NCBI RefSeq assembly: GCF_001908025.1
Contig: NZ_MQMG01000002.1
Span: 84,759 to 148,758, forward strand
DNA from: Geobacillus proteiniphilus
GTDB taxonomy: Bacteria; Bacillota; Bacilli; Bacillales; Anoxybacillaceae
Direction of reading: 5' to 3'
Length of the DNA: 64,000 bases
The notes beneath the pieces are model-generated. The model had not been told where the DNA came from, made no database searches, and saw only the letters and a program-made list of their open reading frames with translations. Shown here piece by piece: positions 1 through 8,153 of this stretch. Positions within the stretch are counted from its first letter, which is position 1; each line of letters starts with the position of its first letter. The position numbers were made by a program, and so were the translations under genes.

Positions 1-186
1 ATGGCGGGCATTCGGGTGGAGTGGGTGAAGCCGACCTACACGAGCCAAACGTGTAAATGTGGACATCGAGAGAAAGCGAACCGAAACGGCATCCGCTTCC
101 GATGCCAAAAGTGCGGATACACTCTCCATGCTGACTTGAATGGCGCGATCAACATCGCCAAAGCGATTTCGGGCTTTGCCGCCTAA
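1..186 (+). CDS. tnpB: TnpB (IS200/IS605 OrfB) C-terminal fragment, cut by window edge
   Basis: The 61 visible residues are the C-terminal end of an IS605-family TnpB, the RNA-guided nuclease encoded by these transposons. A zinc-ribbon is seen (residues 18-39: TCKCGH, then CQKCG), followed by ADLNGAINIA, which carries the last RuvC-type catalytic aspartate. The first cysteine pair is C-x-C rather than the commoner C-x2-C. Full-length TnpB is about 370-400 residues, so most of the gene should lie upstream of the window; the ATG at base 1 is probably internal. The frame ends at a TAA and is followed directly by the element's right end. Whether the full protein is intact cannot be seen here. Confidence 0.85.
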   Translation: MAGIRVEWVKPTYTSQTCKCGHREKANRNGIRFRCQKCGYTLHADLNGAINIAKAISGFAA

Positions 187-347
187 CCTAGCGCACTGGT
201 CACAGGTGCGCCGCCCATCGGGGTACATCCTAACCCGATGGGATGGGCTGATGACACAGCCCCGAACTTGGGCGTTGTCCGAACCAGAAATGGATGAGGA
301 CGCCAACGACCCAAGAATCCCACGGCTTTAGCCGTGTGGAGTGTCAA
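1..347 (+). mobile_element. Right end of an IS200/IS605-family insertion sequence
   Basis: The tnpB tail is followed by about 160 non-coding bases that end in a hairpin (CACGGC-TTTA-GCCGTG, 321-336) and then GTGTCAA (341-347). Subterminal imperfect palindromes and a TCAA-like right cleavage tetranucleotide are typical of IS605 elements, which transpose as single strands without target duplication. Base 347 is therefore proposed as the right boundary. Sequence from 348 on reads into a truncated Uma2-type gene, which fits insertion into that gene. The left end is outside the window. Confidence 0.7.
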
Positions 348-363
348 CGCATGCGGGAAACAA
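187..363 (+). ncRNA. Candidate omegaRNA (reRNA) with guide from the disrupted gene
   Basis: In IS605 elements the guide RNA of TnpB is made from the 3' end of tnpB and the right end, with the guide copied from the flanking DNA. Here the non-coding right end (187-347) contains several GC hairpins and ends at GTGTCAA; the next 16 bases, starting CGCATGCGGG, would be the guide. Both scaffold limits and guide length are inferred from known TnpB systems, not seen directly. Confidence 0.4.
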
Positions 364-870
364 CCGACCGCGTTTTAGAATACATTGATGGCGTTGTGTT
401 TATGCCCCCCCTCTCCTTCGACCCAGCACCAACGCATATCGGGACGGCTGCACGTCAAACTGTTCCATTTTTTAGAAGGAAAGCCGTGTGAAGTGTTTCA
501 TGCCCCTTTTGATATCGAACTAAAGAACGAACGGATCGAAGGAAAGAAAATTGTCGTCCCTGATTTAACCGTGATCTGCGATCGAAGCGGATTAACGGAC
601 ACAAAATTTGTCGGCGTCCCAACGTTGATCATCGAGATTTTGAGCCCTTCCAACCAGGCGTACGATCTCGTGTTCAAATTGAATTTGTATATGCAATACG
701 GAGTCCATGAATACTGGATCGTGAACCCCATGCATCGTGTTGTGCAAATCTACTCGCTCAATGACAATGGACAATATGAACAAGCCGGCGTCTGGAAAGA
801 AACCGGCACCGCATGTTCACGTGCGCTTGACGGCTTTTCCGTCGATGTAGAGCAACTGTTTCAATCTTAA
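351..870 (+). pseudogene. Uma2 (DUF820) family endonuclease-like gene, truncated and frameshifted
   Basis: From 351 one frame reads TTDRVLEYIDGVVFM and from about 397 another continues PPSPSTQHQRISGRL and on to 870. Joined, they give a typical Uma2/DUF820 protein with a PD-(D/E)xK-like core (VVPDLTVICD, then LIIEILSPS). The frame changes inside a run of seven C at 405-411; six C would restore one continuous frame. The N-terminus, normally some 15-25 residues longer, ends abruptly at the IS boundary (347), so the IS probably removed the natural start. Family function is unclear in bacteria; many Uma2 copies decay. A sequencing error in the C run is possible for the frameshift but not for the truncation. 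Confidence 0.7.
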
Positions 871-914
871 GGTGAATTCATGATATTCATTGAAACAAAA
901 GGAGAGTGGGTACG

Positions 915-1730
915 ATGACAATGCCAAAAGCATTAACGATCGCCGGGTCGGACAGCAGCGGCGGCGCCGGGCTGCAGGCGGACTTAAAAACGTTCCAAGA
1001 GCTTGGCGTTTACGGAATGACGGCCATCACGACAATCGTCGCCATGGATCCGCACAACCGGTGGGCGCACCAAGTGTTCCCCGTTGACCTGGCAACGATC
1101 GAAGCCCAGCTTGAGACGATCATCGTCGGCGTCGGCGTTGACGCTTTGAAAACGGGAATGCTGCCGACGACGGACATCATTGAACTGGCCGCGCGGACGA
1201 TTGAAAAGCATGGTTTGAAAAATGCGATCGTCGATCCGGTCATGGTATGCAAAGGGGCGGATGAGCCGCTCCACCCGGAAAACACGGTGTGCTACCGCGA
1301 AACGCTCGTACCAAAAGCGACGGTCGTGACGCCAAACTTGTTTGAAGCAGCGCAACTGGCCGGCCTGCCGCGCATTGAGACGATCGAGGATATGAAAGAA
1401 GCAGCCGGGCGCATTCATGAGCTCGGAGCGCAGTATGTGATCGTCAAAGGCGGGCGGAAAATTCCGCACGACTATGCGGTCGACGTCCTTTATGACGGCA
1501 AAACGTTTGAACTCCTCGAATCGGAGCGGATTGAAACGACGTATACGCACGGAGCGGGCTGCACGTTCTCGGCGGCCATCGCCGCCGAACTGGCGAAAGG
1601 CCGGCCGGTGAAAGACGCCATTGCGACGGCGAAAGCGTTCATCACCGCCGCCATTCGCCACTCATTCCCGCTCAACGAATACGTCGGGCCGACGCACCAC
1701 GGCGCGTACCGCCGCTACGGAGAACAGTAG
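915..1730 (+). CDS. pdxK: Pyridoxine / hydroxymethylpyrimidine kinase (PdxK, ThiD-like)
   Basis: A 271-residue ribokinase-family kinase. The N-terminus KALTIAGSDSSGGAGLQADLK is the ThiD/PdxK substrate-binding signature; DPVMVCKG is in mid-protein and THGAGCTFSAAIAAELAKG near residue 205 carries the anion hole and catalytic region. The sequence follows B. subtilis PdxK (once called ThiD) more closely than the true ThiD, for example in VAMDPHNRWAHQVFP, so a B6-vitamer kinase is favoured; activity on HMP is possible. The ATG at 915 is chosen because AAAGGAGAG at 897-905 is well spaced; GTG at 906 overlaps that site. No thiamine or B6 genes adjoin it; it appears monocistronic. Confidence 0.85.
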   Translation: MTMPKALTIAGSDSSGGAGLQADLKTFQELGVYGMTAITTIVAMDPHNRWAHQVFPVDLATIEAQLETIIVGVGVDALKTGMLPTTDIIELAARTIEKHGLKNAIVDPVMVCKGADEPLHPENTVCYRETLVPKATVVTPNLFEAAQLAGLPRIETIEDMKEAAGRIHELGAQYVIVKGGRKIPHDYAVDVLYDGKTFELLESERIETTYTHGAGCTFSAAIAAELAKGRPVKDAIATAKAFITAAIRHSFPLNEYVGPTHHGAYRRYGEQ

Positions 1731-1944
1731 ACAAGGATTCGATCTTGTCTTTGTCATGAAGGGATTGTGTGCATTCACCGGAAACATCGGCATTCGCCCG
1801 ACCAGCCTCCAAAAAGGCGCCGCTGCTCGTTTTCGCCTCATACGGCTGTCCTGCTGGTGGTGGGAATGGATGCGCCAAACCGGTTTCATTATGGTAAAAT
1901 GGAGACTATATGCGATGAAAGAAGCAGAAAGGAGAGTGCCGCCA

Positions 1945-2805
1945 TTGCGCGTCTCGGCTGTCCAATATCATCTTCATACCATCCATTCGTTTGACGAGTT
2001 TGCCGCGCAAGTGACGCATTACGTGAAAACGGCGCAAGAGTTTGACGCCGAATTTGTCTTGTTCCCGGAATTTTTCACGACGCAGTTGCTTTCCATTCCA
2101 CTCGATGGCGGACGGCAAGCGACGATTGATGACTTGCCGAATTATACCGAAAAATACACCGAGCTGTTTGTGTCGCTCGCCAAAGACACCGGCATGTATT
2201 TGATTGGCGGCACGCATGTCATCCGCCAAAACGGCAAGCTGTACAATGTCGCCCATTTATTCACGCCGGACGGACATATCCATCGGCAGGCGAAATTGCA
2301 CATCACCCCGACGGAAGTGAACGAGTGGAACATCGCTCCGGGCGACGGTGTGCATGTTTTTGAAACGGACAAAGCGACGATCGCCATTTTGACGTGCTAT
2401 GACATCGAGTTCCCGGAAATCGTTCGCTTGGCGCGCGCCAAAGGGGCAGATGTCATCTTCTGTCCGTCGTGCACGGATGACCGGCACGGGTTTTACCGCG
2501 TACGGTATTGCTGCCACGCGCGGGCCATCGAAAACGAAGTGTATGTCGTCACGACCGGCACGGTCGGGTCGCTTCCGACGGTCGACTTTATGCGCGCCAA
2601 TTTCGGCCAAGCGGCCGTCATCACGCCCAATGACATCCCGTTCCCGCCCGGCGGCGTGCTCGCGGTTGGCGAGATCAACGACGACATGATCGTGACCGCC
2701 GACCTTGACTTGTCACTCCTTCGCAAAGTGCGGGAAAAAGGATCGGTCGCGACATGGCGCGACCGGCGCATCGACTTGTACCCGGATTGGAATCAAGTGA
2801 AATAG
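1945..2805 (+). CDS. Carbon-nitrogen hydrolase (nitrilase superfamily), YhcX-like
   Basis: A 286-residue nitrilase-superfamily amidohydrolase. The triad is visible: Glu in LFPEFFT, Lys in RQAKLHITP and Cys in ILTCYDIEFPE. The substrate is unknown. It resembles the C-terminal hydrolase half of B. subtilis YhcX, which has an N-terminal GNAT acetyltransferase domain that is absent here. The start is chosen at TTG 1945, placed after AAAGGAGAG (1928-1936); an ATG at 1915 in the same frame is a weaker alternative. The frame stays open upstream to 1621, but that part overlaps pdxK. A shared terminator follows, facing putP. Confidence 0.8.
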   Translation: MRVSAVQYHLHTIHSFDEFAAQVTHYVKTAQEFDAEFVLFPEFFTTQLLSIPLDGGRQATIDDLPNYTEKYTELFVSLAKDTGMYLIGGTHVIRQNGKLYNVAHLFTPDGHIHRQAKLHITPTEVNEWNIAPGDGVHVFETDKATIAILTCYDIEFPEIVRLARAKGADVIFCPSCTDDRHGFYRVRYCCHARAIENEVYVVTTGTVGSLPTVDFMRANFGQAAVITPNDIPFPPGGVLAVGEINDDMIVTADLDLSLLRKVREKGSVATWRDRRIDLYPDWNQVK

Positions 2806-2816
2806 TCCTAAACGAC

Positions 2817-2854
2817 AAAAAGGGTGCCCCTGCGCACAAGGGGACACCCTTTTG
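2817..2854. terminator. Bidirectional terminator between hydrolase gene and putP
   Basis: AAAAGGGTG-CCCCT and AGGGGACACCCTTTT form a strong stem with one bulged base, with an A run on one side and a T run on the other. It lies between two convergent genes and can end both transcripts. Confidence 0.85.
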
Positions 2855-2861
2855 CCTATTT

Positions 2862-4319
2862 TTAGGACAGCAACTGCTTGAATCGATCAAATTGTTCAGC
2901 TACTTTCCCTTCTGGCTCCTTCGTCAGCAAGCTGACGATAACAATCGCTGCCAAGCTGGCGGCAAAACCGGGGATCATTTCATACAACAGCCCTTTTAAG
3001 TAGGCGGATTGCGTCCAAAGAATGACCGTCAACGCCCCGGCAACCATGCCGGCGAGCGCCCCCCATTTCGTCATCCGCCGCCAGAATAAGCTCAACAAAA
3101 TGACCGGTCCGAATGACGCGCCAAAGCCCGCCCAGGCGTAGCCGACCAAGTTTAAAATCGTGTCGTTTTTCGTGTACGCCAACGCGGTCGCGACAACCGC
3201 AACAATAAGCACGGACAGGCGCCCGACAAAGACAAGCTCCTTATCCGAAGCCGAGCGGCGGAACAGCACTTTATACAAATCTTCGGTCAGCGAGCTCGAG
3301 GTGACGAGCAGCTGGGATGAAATGGTGCTCATAATTGCGGCTAAAATCGCTGCCAGCAAAAACCCGGTAATAATCGGATGGAACAAAATGTGCCCGAGCT
3401 TAATAAATACCGTTTCCGGATCATCAAGCTTCATGCCGCGCTGCGAAAAGTAAGCGATTCCAAAAAGACCCGTCAACATCGCCCCAACAACGGAGAAAAT
3501 CATCCAACCCATGCCGATGCGGCGGGCGCTTTTCATTTCTTTGACCGACTTAATAGCCATAAAGCGGACGATAATATGCGGCTGGCCAAAATAGCCGAGC
3601 CCCCAGGCGAATAACGAAATGATGCCGAGAAAACTCGTTCCTTTCCATAAATTCAACAAGTTTGGATCGATGTCGCGGATCGTCTCAATCGTATCCACTG
3701 GCCCGCCTGTATGGAACAGCGTCACCACCGGCACCAGAATCAACGCAATGAACATAATCGTCCCTTGCACAAAATCCGTCCAGCTGACCGCCAAAAAGCC
3801 GCCAAACAGCGTGTAAGCGACCACAACGCCGCCGACGATCCAAAGTCCAGTATGGTAGCTGACGCCAAACGAGTTCTCAAACAACACGCCGCCCGAGACA
3901 AGGCCGGATGAGACGTAAAATGTAAAAAAGACCATGATAACGATCCCGGACACCATCCGCAACAATTTCGTCCGATCGCCGAAACGGTGTTCCAAAAACT
4001 CGGGAATCGTAATCGAATCGTTCGCCACTTCTGTATAGACGCGCAAGCGCGGCGCAACGAACAGCCAATTTGCATAAGCGCCGAGCGTCAAGCCGATGAC
4101 GATCCATGCGGCGCTCACTCCATCGATATACATCGCCCCCGGCAGCCCCATTAGCAACCAGCCGCTCATGTCGGAAGCCCCGGCGCTAAGCGCGGTCACC
4201 GCCGGCCCGAGCGTCCGGCCGCCAAGCATATAATCGGACAAATTCGACGTCCGTTTATACGCCCAATAGCCGATCCACAGCATGCCAACTAAGTAGACAA
4301 TGACTGAAAATAAAACCAT
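2862..4319 (-). CDS. putP: Sodium/proline symporter
   Basis: A 485-residue member of the sodium:solute symporter family (SSS) with about 13 hydrophobic segments. DYMLGGRTLGPAVTALSAGASDMSGWLLMGLPG near residues 30-65 is the PutP sodium/proline-binding signature. It imports proline with Na+ for nutrition or osmoprotection. The start is ATG 4319 behind AAAGGGGAG; the frame remains open upstream but that part is charged and lacks a ribosome site. It is monocistronic and ends at the shared terminator. Other SSS substrates are possible, but the match to PutP is strong over the full length. Confidence 0.9.
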   Translation of the reverse strand: MVLFSVIVYLVGMLWIGYWAYKRTSNLSDYMLGGRTLGPAVTALSAGASDMSGWLLMGLPGAMYIDGVSAAWIVIGLTLGAYANWLFVAPRLRVYTEVANDSITIPEFLEHRFGDRTKLLRMVSGIVIMVFFTFYVSSGLVSGGVLFENSFGVSYHTGLWIVGGVVVAYTLFGGFLAVSWTDFVQGTIMFIALILVPVVTLFHTGGPVDTIETIRDIDPNLLNLWKGTSFLGIISLFAWGLGYFGQPHIIVRFMAIKSVKEMKSARRIGMGWMIFSVVGAMLTGLFGIAYFSQRGMKLDDPETVFIKLGHILFHPIITGFLLAAILAAIMSTISSQLLVTSSSLTEDLYKVLFRRSASDKELVFVGRLSVLIVAVVATALAYTKNDTILNLVGYAWAGFGASFGPVILLSLFWRRMTKWGALAGMVAGALTVILWTQSAYLKGLLYEMIPGFAASLAAIVIVSLLTKEPEGKVAEQFDRFKQLLS

Positions 4320-4361
4320 GTCGTGCTCCCCTTTCTTTGTTGTCTTGTTACCTGCACTCTT

Positions 4362-4391
4362 ATCATAATGGAACAAATAATATTTATACAA
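4362..4391 (-). promoter_or_regulatory. Predicted putP promoter
   Basis: Reading leftward: TTGTAT (4391-4386), 18 bases, TATGAT (4367-4362), about 40 bases before the putP start. A sigma-A-type match with a weak -35. Confidence 0.45.
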
Positions 4392-4722
4392 TAGTATTTA
4401 TTTTTTTCCAAATCCGATAAAATAAAAGAATTTAAAAAAAGATGTACAACACTCTCTCTTTCCGATATAATATTTAGTAAATTCAGAATCATACATAACT
4501 GCAGCTTCTTTTCATAAACATTATTTTATAAAAATTCAATTCGTTGTTATTTATCAGGATGATTCTATATAAAACCATTGATAAATACATATTTTTTGTA
4601 TTAAGGAATGGATACCAAAATGTTCAAACAATTATTTTTATAAAACCTATTGCATAATCGCAAAAATATTGATAGTATGATAATCGTTCATCGACAATGA
4701 TTTCAAAGGGGGATTTTATAAT
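4392..4722. other. AT-rich divergent intergenic region between putP and artJ
   Basis: About 330 bases, clearly richer in A+T than the flanking genes, between divergently transcribed transporter genes. It must hold the artJ promoter; TATGAT at 4676-4681 is a possible -10, but the nearest -35-like TTGCAT (4650-4655) is 20 bases away, too far for a confident call. TGATAATCGTTCA (4678-4690) recalls half of an ArgR/AhrC box but does not fit the consensus well. I see no ORF or stable terminator here. AAAGGGGG at about 4706-4713 is the artJ ribosome site. Confidence 0.5.
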
Positions 4723-5538
4723 ATGTTGAAGAAAGGGTTGATCGCAGTCGTCGTTGCTGCGTTGTTCATGGCGCTCGCCGCCTGCGGCGGCAAGTCAACG
4801 GAAACAAATTCGTCATCAGGCGGCGGTGGGGAAGCAAAGAAAAAAATCGTCGTCGGGACAGATGCGGCGTTTGCGCCGTTTGAGTATATGGAAAAAGGGA
4901 AAATCGTTGGGTTTGACGTCGATCTTCTCGATGCGGTCATGAAAGAAGCCGGCTTGGATTATGAATTGAAAAACGTCGGCTGGGATCCGCTGTTTGCCTC
5001 GCTGCAAAGCAAAGAGATCGACATGGGCATCTCCGGCATTACGATTACGGATGAACGGAAACAAACGTATGACTTCTCGGCTCCATACTTTGAAGCAACA
5101 CAGGTGATCTTAGTAAAAGAGGACAGCCCGGTGAAAAACGCTCTTGACTTAAAAGGCAAAACGATCGGCGTCCAAAACGCGACAACCGGTCAAGAAGCCG
5201 CAGAAAAACTGTTTGGCAAAGGCAATCATATTAAAAAGTTCGAGACAACCGTCGTCGCCATTATGGAAATGCTGAATGGCGGGGTGGATGCTGTCATCAC
5301 CGACAACGCTGTCGCCAATGAATATGTAAAAAACAACCCAAACAAAAAACTGAAAGTCATCGAAGATCCGAAAAACTTTGCTTATGAATATTACGGCATG
5401 ATTTTCCCGAAAGACAGCGAACTGAAAGCGAAAGTGGATGAGGCATTAAAGAAAGTGATGGACAGCGGCAAATACGCTGAAATCTACAAAAAATGGTTTG
5501 GCAAAGAACCAAATATGGCACGCTTAAAACAACAATAA
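4723..5538 (+). CDS. artJ: Arginine/basic amino-acid ABC transporter, substrate-binding lipoprotein
   Basis: A 271-residue extracellular solute-binding protein of family 3. The first 21 residues form a lipoprotein signal ending LAACGG, so Cys20 would be lipidated. GTDAAFAPFEYMEKGKIVGFDVDL is the ligand-binding lobe signature. It closely matches my memory of G. stearothermophilus ArtJ, which binds Arg, Lys and His; specificity here is inferred from that. Followed by permease and ATPase genes in one operon, with a hairpin after artJ that likely gives more binding protein than membrane subunits. Good ribosome site (AAAGGGGG) before ATG 4723. Confidence 0.88.
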   Translation: MLKKGLIAVVVAALFMALAACGGKSTETNSSSGGGGEAKKKIVVGTDAAFAPFEYMEKGKIVGFDVDLLDAVMKEAGLDYELKNVGWDPLFASLQSKEIDMGISGITITDERKQTYDFSAPYFEATQVILVKEDSPVKNALDLKGKTIGVQNATTGQEAAEKLFGKGNHIKKFETTVVAIMEMLNGGVDAVITDNAVANEYVKNNPNKKLKVIEDPKNFAYEYYGMIFPKDSELKAKVDEALKKVMDSGKYAEIYKKWFGKEPNMARLKQQ

Positions 5539-5552
5539 ACGCACGAACTTAG

Positions 5553-5587
5553 AAAAATGCGTAACTGCCAGCAAGTTACGCATTTTT
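5553..5587 (+). terminator. Intra-operon hairpin between artJ and artM
   Basis: A 13-bp perfect stem (AAAAATGCGTAAC / GTTACGCATTTTT) with a 9-base loop, ending in T5. It has terminator form but lies between artJ and artM, so it probably acts as a partial terminator or mRNA stabiliser that lowers expression of artM-artP relative to artJ. Confidence 0.75.
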
Positions 5588-5607
5588 CGTAGAGAAAGGT
5601 GAGATCG

Positions 5608-6264
5608 ATGGATTTTCGTTTTGATATTATTGTTGAATACGCCCCCTACTTTTTCCAAGGACTACTTGCGACGATTGGCGTGTCACTAGTCGGCATCATC
5701 TTCGGCCTCATCCTCGGCTTGTTCATCGGACTTGGCAAAATGGCAAGCCACCCCATTGTCCGCTGGCCGTTTGTCTGGTATATCAACTTTTTCCGCGGCA
5801 CGCCGCTTGTCGTGCAAATTTTGCTCGTCCATTTCGGCGTCATGCCGCTTCTATTCGCTCAGCCAAATGCGATCGTTTCTTTAGCTGTTGCACTTTCGCT
5901 CAACTCCGCCGCGTATGTCGCGGAAATTTTCCGCGCCGGCATCCAGTCCATCGACAAAGGGCAAATGGAAGCAGCCCGTTCGCTTGGCATGACGCACGCC
6001 CAGGCTATGCGCTACATCATTTTGCCGCAGGCGTTAAAGCGAATGATCCCGCCGTTTGCCAACGAATTTATTGTCTTGATTAAAGACTCGTCGCTTGGGA
6101 TGGTCATCGCCGCCCCGGAAATCATGTACTGGGGGAAAGCAGCGGCCGGCGAGTATTACCGCGTCTGGGAGCCGTATTTAACAGTCGCATTTGTCTATCT
6201 CGTTTTGACGCTGTCGTTAAGCAAATTGTCACATTACCTTGAAAGGAAGTATTCAACCTCATGA
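5608..6264 (+). CDS. artM: Arginine/basic amino-acid ABC transporter, permease
   Basis: A 218-residue inner-membrane permease of the HisMQ/GlnP type with about five transmembrane segments. The EAA motif that contacts the ATPase is seen as [25 protein letters not shown] near residues 120-145. It would form a homodimer with two ArtP subunits. Start ATG 5608 follows AAAGGTGAG; a GTG at 5599 in frame overlaps that site and is rejected. Its stop overlaps the artP start (ATGA), indicating translational coupling. Confidence 0.88.
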   Translation: MDFRFDIIVEYAPYFFQGLLATIGVSLVGIIFGLILGLFIGLGKMASHPIVRWPFVWYINFFRGTPLVVQILLVHFGVMPLLFAQPNAIVSLAVALSLNSAAYVAEIFRAGIQSIDKGQMEAARSLGMTHAQAMRYIILPQALKRMIPPFANEFIVLIKDSSLGMVIAAPEIMYWGKAAAGEYYRVWEPYLTVAFVYLVLTLSLSKLSHYLERKYSTS

Positions 6265-6983
6265 TCGACGTGCGCCAGTTGAAAAAATCGTTTGGATCGC
6301 TCGAAGTGCTGAAAGGGATCAACGCCCACATCCGCGAAGGGGAAGTGGTCGTTGTCATCGGGCCATCCGGTTCAGGGAAATCGACGTTTTTGCGCTGCTT
6401 AAACTTGCTTGAAGATTTCGATGAAGGCGAAATTATCATTGATGGCATCAACTTAAAAGCGAAAGACACGAACTTAAACAAAGTGCGTGAAGAAGTGGGC
6501 ATGGTGTTCCAACGCTTTAACTTGTTTCCGCACATGACGGTGTTGAACAATATCACGCTGGCACCGATGAAAGTGCGCAAATGGCCGCGTGAAAAAGCAG
6601 AGGCGAAGGCGATGGAGCTGCTCGCCAAAGTCGGTTTGCAAGATAAAGCGCACGCCTATCCGGATTCTCTCTCCGGCGGACAGGCGCAACGCGTTGCCAT
6701 TGCCCGGGCGCTCGCCATGGAACCAAAAATCATGCTGTTTGACGAGCCGACATCAGCGCTTGACCCGGAAATGGTCGGGGAAGTGCTCTCGGTCATGAAG
6801 CAGCTGGCCAATGAAGGGATGACGATGGTTGTCGTCACCCATGAAATGGGCTTTGCCCGCGAAGTCGGCGACCGCGTCCTGTTTATGGACGGCGGTTGCA
6901 TCGTCGAAGAAGGGAAGCCGGAAGACTTGTTCGACCGCCCGCAGCACGAGCGGACGAAAGCGTTTTTGTCAAAAGTATTGTAA
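6261..6983 (+). CDS. artP: Arginine/basic amino-acid ABC transporter, ATP-binding protein
   Basis: A 240-residue ABC ATPase of the polar amino-acid uptake family. Walker [10 protein letters not shown] (residues 34-42), Q-loop QRFNLFP, signature [15 protein letters not shown], Walker [13 protein letters not shown] and switch His in VTHEMGFA are all intact. It energises ArtM and receives substrate from ArtJ. The sequence closely matches the structurally studied G. stearothermophilus ArtP as I remember it. It starts at ATG 6261 within the artM stop and is followed by a terminator, closing the operon. Confidence 0.92.
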   Translation: MIDVRQLKKSFGSLEVLKGINAHIREGEVVVVIGPSGSGKSTFLRCLNLLEDFDEGEIIIDGINLKAKDTNLNKVREEVGMVFQRFNLFPHMTVLNNITLAPMKVRKWPREKAEAKAMELLAKVGLQDKAHAYPDSLSGGQAQRVAIARALAMEPKIMLFDEPTSALDPEMVGEVLSVMKQLANEGMTMVVVTHEMGFAREVGDRVLFMDGGCIVEEGKPEDLFDRPQHERTKAFLSKVL

Positions 6984-6985
6984 AA

Positions 6986-7018
6986 CGCGTCTTGCCGTGA
7001 ATCGGCAAGGCGCTTTTT
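6986..7018 (+). terminator. Terminator of the artJ-artM-artP operon
   Basis: GCGTCTTGCCG and CGGCAAGGCGC pair around a 5-base loop and are followed by TTTTTGT. Confidence 0.85.
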
Positions 7019-7199
7019 GTAGTTGGCGCAAGGCCGCGCTCTCATCTATGGCCATCGGCCAGCATTCGCTGATTATGGAGCAAGCAAAGGCAAACCCGGC
7101 TGGCCAAAAACAAAAAAACGCGCCAGTCAGCCTTCAAACGGGCCCAGCCAAAGCGTTGCAGTCCATCCGTTCCCAAAACACCAACGCTCCCTCATTATG

Positions 7200-7229
7200 A
7201 AAAAAAGCCGGCCTGCCATGAGGCCAGCT
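7200..7229 (-). terminator. Terminator of the qoxABCD operon
   Basis: Reading leftward, AGCTGGCCT pairs with AGGCCGGCT (one G-T wobble) and is followed by a T7 run, a few bases after the qoxD stop. The 180 bases between this and the artP terminator hold nothing I recognise. Confidence 0.8.
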
Positions 7230-7234
7230 CCACT

Positions 7235-7534
7235 TTACAACACAAACTGCATCACCCAAATCGAACCGGCGACAACGACAATGGCGATAAAGAAGCTGTA
7301 CGCCATGTTGAATGTTTGAATGCGGCCGCTGTCGCTTTCGTTGACGTGCATGAACATAAACAGCTGCAAGCTTGCTTGAATCACAGCAAACACGACTATG
7401 ATGACAATGACCGCTTTGAGCGGTAGCCCGGATGAGAGCGCCACCCAAAGGGCGGCAAACGTCAAGACGAGCGAAAGAACAAAACCGATAATATGTTTCC
7501 AAGGAAATGATTCGTGATGGCCGTTCGCGCCCAT
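7235..7534 (-). CDS. qoxD: Cytochrome aa3 quinol oxidase subunit IV
   Basis: A 99-residue protein with three hydrophobic segments, typical of the COX4/QoxD family (about 100-125 residues). It is a small structural subunit of the haem-copper quinol oxidase, thought to help assembly. It starts one base after the qoxC stop and closes the qoxABCD operon. FMHVNESDSGRIQTFN between segments 2 and 3 is a family-like loop. Confidence 0.88.
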   Translation of the reverse strand: MGANGHHESFPWKHIIGFVLSLVLTFAALWVALSSGLPLKAVIVIIVVFAVIQASLQLFMFMHVNESDSGRIQTFNMAYSFFIAIVVVAGSIWVMQFVL

Positions 7535-7535
7535 G

Positions 7536-8150
7536 TTACATCACCATCCCTAGCAAATAGACGAGCGTGAAAATGAAAATCCAGACGACGTCTAAAAAGT
7601 GCCAATACAAGCTGACGATAAATACTTTCCGCGCTGTTTTCGGCGTAAAGCCGCGCTGGAGGAGCTGGATGATGATCAAAATCATCCAGCCAATTCCTAG
7701 ACTGACGTGGGCGCCGTGCGTGCCGACGAGCACGAAAAAGCTCGATAAAAACGCGCTCGTCTGCATCGTCGCCCCTTCATGGACGTAATGGATGAACTCG
7801 CGAATTTCAAACGCGATAAACCCTGCACCAAGCAACAGCGTGACAAGCAGCCAAGCCAGCAGCCCGGCGAGCCGGCCGCGGCGCATTTCAAAAATAGCCA
7901 GCCCGCACGTAAAACTGCTTGTTAAAAGCAACAACGTCTCGATGAGAACGTCCTTGACTTCAAACAATTCGCTTGCCGTCGGCCCGGAGCCGGTCCGTTG
8001 GAACAAGACGAGATAGGTGGCAAACAAGGTCGCAAACAACGCGACTTCCGCCCCGAGGAAAATCCAAAAGCCCAATATGTTCAACCGACTCTCTTGTGTC
8101 CGATACTCCAGCGGCAGCGTTTCATCATAACGGTGTGCAACTTCTCCCAT
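7536..8150 (-). CDS. qoxC: Cytochrome aa3 quinol oxidase subunit III
   Basis: A 204-residue membrane protein of the COX3 family with five transmembrane helices, as in bacterial quinol oxidases. LGFWIFLGAEVALFATLFATYLVL (helix I) and GTHGAHVSLGIGWMI (helix III) are recognisable. It stabilises the QoxB catalytic core. It begins three bases after the qoxB stop, with the qoxB 3' end supplying AAAGGGGG as ribosome site. Confidence 0.9.
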   Translation of the reverse strand: MGEVAHRYDETLPLEYRTQESRLNILGFWIFLGAEVALFATLFATYLVLFQRTGSGPTASELFEVKDVLIETLLLLTSSFTCGLAIFEMRRGRLAGLLAWLLVTLLLGAGFIAFEIREFIHYVHEGATMQTSAFLSSFFVLVGTHGAHVSLGIGWMILIIIQLLQRGFTPKTARKVFIVSLYWHFLDVVWIFIFTLVYLLGMVM

Positions 8151-8153
8151 TCG

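Noticed and set aside
984..1661. 225-codon minus-strand ORF opposite pdxK
   Set aside because: Arg-rich low-complexity translation lying entirely within a clear gene.
4676..4691. ArgR/AhrC operator before artJ
   Set aside because: TGATAATCGTTCA is one base short and mismatched compared with the arginine box; too weak to call.
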